In this document: piece by piece, positions 7,601 to 8,693 of the stretch
How positions within the stretch are numbered: position 1 is the stretch's first letter
Layout of the letters: each line of letters begins with the position of its first letter
Made by a program: the position numbers and the translations under genes
Notes under the pieces: generated by a model
What the model saw: only the letters and a program-made list of their open reading frames with translations
What the model was told of the DNA's origin: nothing
The model's database searches: none
From: Candidatus Margulisiibacteriota bacterium
GTDB lineage: Bacteria; Margulisbacteria; WOR-1; XYC2-FULL-46-14; JAHJBW01
Direction: 5' to 3'
Assembly: GCA_018813405.1 (NCBI GenBank)
Contig: JAHJBW010000112.1
Coordinates: 1-8,693, forward strand
Length of the DNA stretch: 8,693 nt

Positions 7601-8693
7601 TTCAACCGCGGAGAGTATGACAGGTCGGTAGAATATTTGCTGGACGCGAGCAAAAGGCTGATAAAGGTGGGGGATTTTTGGATGGCCACGCTGGCACTTG
7701 TTCATTTGGGGATAGTCTATGGCGAGATCAACGACTATCAGGCTTCCCAGAAGTATATGGACATTGGATACCAGCTTTCCAGGCGTGTCAGAGATTTCCG
7801 GGGAATGGGGCTGCAATGCGTTCAAATGTGCCAGAACTTTTGGATATGGGGTGATCTTAAAAGAGCTATCGAAGTGGGCGAAGAGGGGCGGAAGTACCTC
7901 GAAGACGCCAAGGATTTCTTTCTTGCGAGCAACCAATACTATCATCTTGGAAGGGCTTACGCGCTGCATGGTGATTTTGAGAGGGCCGTTGACAGGCTGG
8001 GCACATCGATCGACTATATTGAGAACAAAGTAAAGATGAAGGGCCCTTATTCAGTATCCGCTTACCTTTTTATGGCGGATGCCTTACTGGATGCCAGAGA
8101 CAGAATGGAGGATCTGACCTTAAAACAGAGGGGTGAGTTTTTGGCAGGGGCGGATAAATATGCGGCCTCGGCATATACACTGGCAAAAAAATTCGCGGCG
8201 TCATATTTAGGCATGGCTTTATATGTAAAGGGAAAGCTGGCTATAGCCAGGGGGCAAAAGCAAAACGCGCTAGAACTGCTAAGGGAATCTGTGCAAGAGT
8301 CTGCGAGGGTGAACAAAAAGTATGAGGAAGGCATAGCCGCGTTGGCGCTGGGAGAATACAGCCTGAAATTTGACGGCACACAACCGGGGGAAGAGACGTT
8401 GAAATATTTAAGGCTGGCCGAGAAGCTTTTTGCCGAGATCGATTCCAGGAGCAATCTTGAAAAAGTAAAGATGCTGCTTGGCAGGTATGGGGAAACGGCA
8501 TTGTCGACAAAAGAGCTTTTAATGGAAAAGCTTGAACTCAGCTCGTTCTTTAACGTAAGCCAGATAATAAGCTCTGAACTTGAAGCGGGCAAGGTGCTTG
8601 AAAAGATAATGGATTCAATAATAGAAGTGATGGGAGCACAGCGAGGCTATTTGTTCCTTAAAGAGGGGGAAAAAGGGGCGCTGGAGGTAAGGG
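4685..8693 (+). CDS. Trifunctional Ser/Thr kinase - ATPase - TPR - GAF protein, paralogue of the upstream gene (3' partial)
   Basis: Open for 1,336 codons to the window edge. The N-terminal Ser/Thr kinase is complete: glycine loop LGKGSSG (residues 15-21), VAVK lysine 38, likely alpha-C Glu 70, HRDIKPTN (141-148, catalytic Asp 143), DFG (163-165) and SPE (188-190). All catalytic residues are present, so it should be an active RD-type kinase. Then come the linker FELGLKDVS, an AAA_16/COG3899-like ATPase from about residue 312 with Walker A GEVGSGKS (5705-5728) and Walker B LLFVDD followed by LQWADE (DD at 6092-6097), MSNGNPYF from 6359, TPR-like repeats about 6880-8520, and the first part of a GAF domain (SSFFNVSQIISSEL, then GAQRGYLFL). 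It aligns nearly gap-free with the upstream gene, so a histidine kinase probably follows outside the window, but this is inference. An odd Thr/Gly-rich insert lies in the kinase N-lobe. No membrane segment is seen. A GAGGA ribosome binding site supports the ATG. Confidence 0.95.
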   Translation, partial: MENIIAGRYRLVKELGKGSSGVVYKAWDEKESRTVAVKLFFANPAEGTTRTTSGTATGTGTSAFSDFLKEIKMLSGLTHPNLIKIFDAGKDGNTAFMVEEYIEGVNIKEWLSGTKSFEDVARIIEQVVNGLAYVHSKSVIHRDIKPTNIIVSNERSPRVKILDFGVAGLLDVEKIPEPSLAGTIGYMSPEQLGLIKQPIDRRSDFYSLGISLYEGLSGQSPFVAEKVEELMHQQIASVPRSIKNFRPQVPRSLDKIILKLLQKDTGQRYQSESGLLADLGYAASLIKRGRMDEEFELGLKDVSPELTYQVSFVGQKSNLELLKDAIENTLQGKPSKLLVSGEVGSGKSRLVREIRKWTEGKGFVFLEGSSTLYSKSIPYAPLSEMLDDFIRYVRRLGESERREWKKAVQEALGELGGLLIKINPGLEEFLGKQTELKALDVEKERYRFATAVANFFLGILSQSPVLLFVDDLQWADESTLALFKNLLGQFDGKEMMLVGAVRKEDLSQREDLQGLIGKDGFAPLEMEALTRENLLKSSSELLRRKADEVDPLASRLYGMSNGNPYFFFEIVRFLVEKGVIYFEDERWEYDLLKLDEVSVPKSVLSFLLDRLDSLQEGTWEVLKLASVWGRRFNARDLLKVFGGEKIKVEKALEEGVAHHVLWKVYEKGFEKFNFSHDKIQGYLYDKISDEDRKVLHRRVGQYLEKLPQKGTVIDEIARHYILAGDQYKISVYAVIAGDKSKSLYANADAKYFYEAALTSIKDTSGADYIATCEKLADVYALLGEYDESIAKYRSLTPFLPARLQRARIYRKIGKQFFEKGDHFRSIENYEEGLKVLGRRQPKSIWGARISLVIQAAIQTLHSFFPSILKRQRLKGNEEALEAGWLYCGLGYVWYFIDLEKDLEAHLKAMNMAELTGDRQLLAQVYSEHGPIIASIPMLDRALRYEEKSLEIRRQLNDEWGIGETLCHLGMVCFNRGEYDRSVEYLLDASKRLIKVGDFWMATLALVHLGIVYGEINDYQASQKYMDIGYQLSRRVRDFRGMGLQCVQMCQNFWIWGDLKRAIEVGEEGRKYLEDAKDFFLASNQYYHLGRAYALHGDFERAVDRLGTSIDYIENKVKMKGPYSVSAYLFMADALLDARDRMEDLTLKQRGEFLAGADKYAASAYTLAKKFAASYLGMALYVKGKLAIARGQKQNALELLRESVQESARVNKKYEEGIAALALGEYSLKFDGTQPGEETLKYLRLAEKLFAEIDSRSNLEKVKMLLGRYGETALSTKELLMEKLELSSFFNVSQIISSELEAGKVLEKIMDSIIEVMGAQRGYLFLKEGEKGALEVR
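4823..4873 (+). repeat. Thr/Gly-rich low-complexity insert in the kinase N-lobe, with short ACGGGC repeats
   Basis: Codons 47-63 of the second gene encode almost only Thr, Gly, Ser and Ala. They lie between the beta-3 lysine (38) and the likely alpha-C glutamate (70). The DNA holds a small tandem repeat, ACGGGC in 2.3 copies at 4853-4866, preceded by the related GTACGGCA. The Lys-to-Glu spacing is 32 residues, against roughly 19-20 in PknB-type kinases, so about a dozen residues look inserted. Slippage expansion of a flexible loop is the likely origin. The matching part of the upstream paralogue is outside the window and cannot be compared. Confidence 0.6.

Noticed and set aside
7400..7969. 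Antisense open frame of 189 codons in the matching part of gene 2, partly similar to the antisense frame in gene 1
   Set aside because: It is in the same codon-on-codon register. Its similarity to the other antisense frame is a reflection of the conserved sense proteins, not evidence of a conserved antisense gene.

Overview
The window is almost entirely coding. It holds two tandem genes on the + strand, both cut by the window edges: the first lacks its 5' end and the second lacks its 3' end. Both encode very large cytoplasmic signalling proteins of the 'trifunctional' type: eukaryotic-like Ser/Thr protein kinase, then a signal-transduction P-loop ATPase (COG3899/AAA_16-like), a long TPR-like helical scaffold, a GAF domain and a sensor histidine kinase. 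Relatives of this architecture are known from cyanobacteria (HstK of Anabaena is the named example of a Ser/Thr plus His kinase hybrid), myxobacteria and other environmental bacteria with complex signalling.

Layout: positions 1-4661 carry the first gene from the kinase catalytic loop (TN, then DFG) to a complete histidine kinase C-terminus. Positions 4662-4684 are a 23-base spacer with a ribosome binding site. Positions 4685-8693 carry the second gene from its ATG through a complete N-terminal Ser/Thr kinase, ATPase and TPR scaffold into the start of a GAF domain. No RNA gene, mobile element, CRISPR array, promoter or terminator is visible.

The two genes are paralogues and align almost without gaps. 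Homologous codons sit about 5,123 bases apart in the kinase and about 5,135 apart at the GAF start, a net difference of only four codons over some 3.4 kb. They have clearly diverged at the nucleotide level, so this is an old tandem duplication, not a recent one or an assembly artefact. The missing 5' end of gene 1 is inferred to be about 400-440 bases. The missing 3' end of gene 2 is about 1.1 kb if it keeps the same domains.

The organism cannot be named from the window. Intermediate GC, frequent ATA (Ile) and AGG/AGA (Arg) codons and rare TTA/CTA/TCA codons, together with this architecture, suggest an uncultured environmental bacterium, possibly from a candidate phylum such as Margulisbacteria, Elusimicrobiota or Omnitrophota. 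That is a low-confidence inference. The close spacing suggests co-transcription. The working picture is two parallel sensors in which ligand or redox input to GAF and partner binding to the TPR/ATPase scaffold control a Ser/Thr kinase output, a His kinase output, or both. No response regulator or other substrate is encoded in the window.
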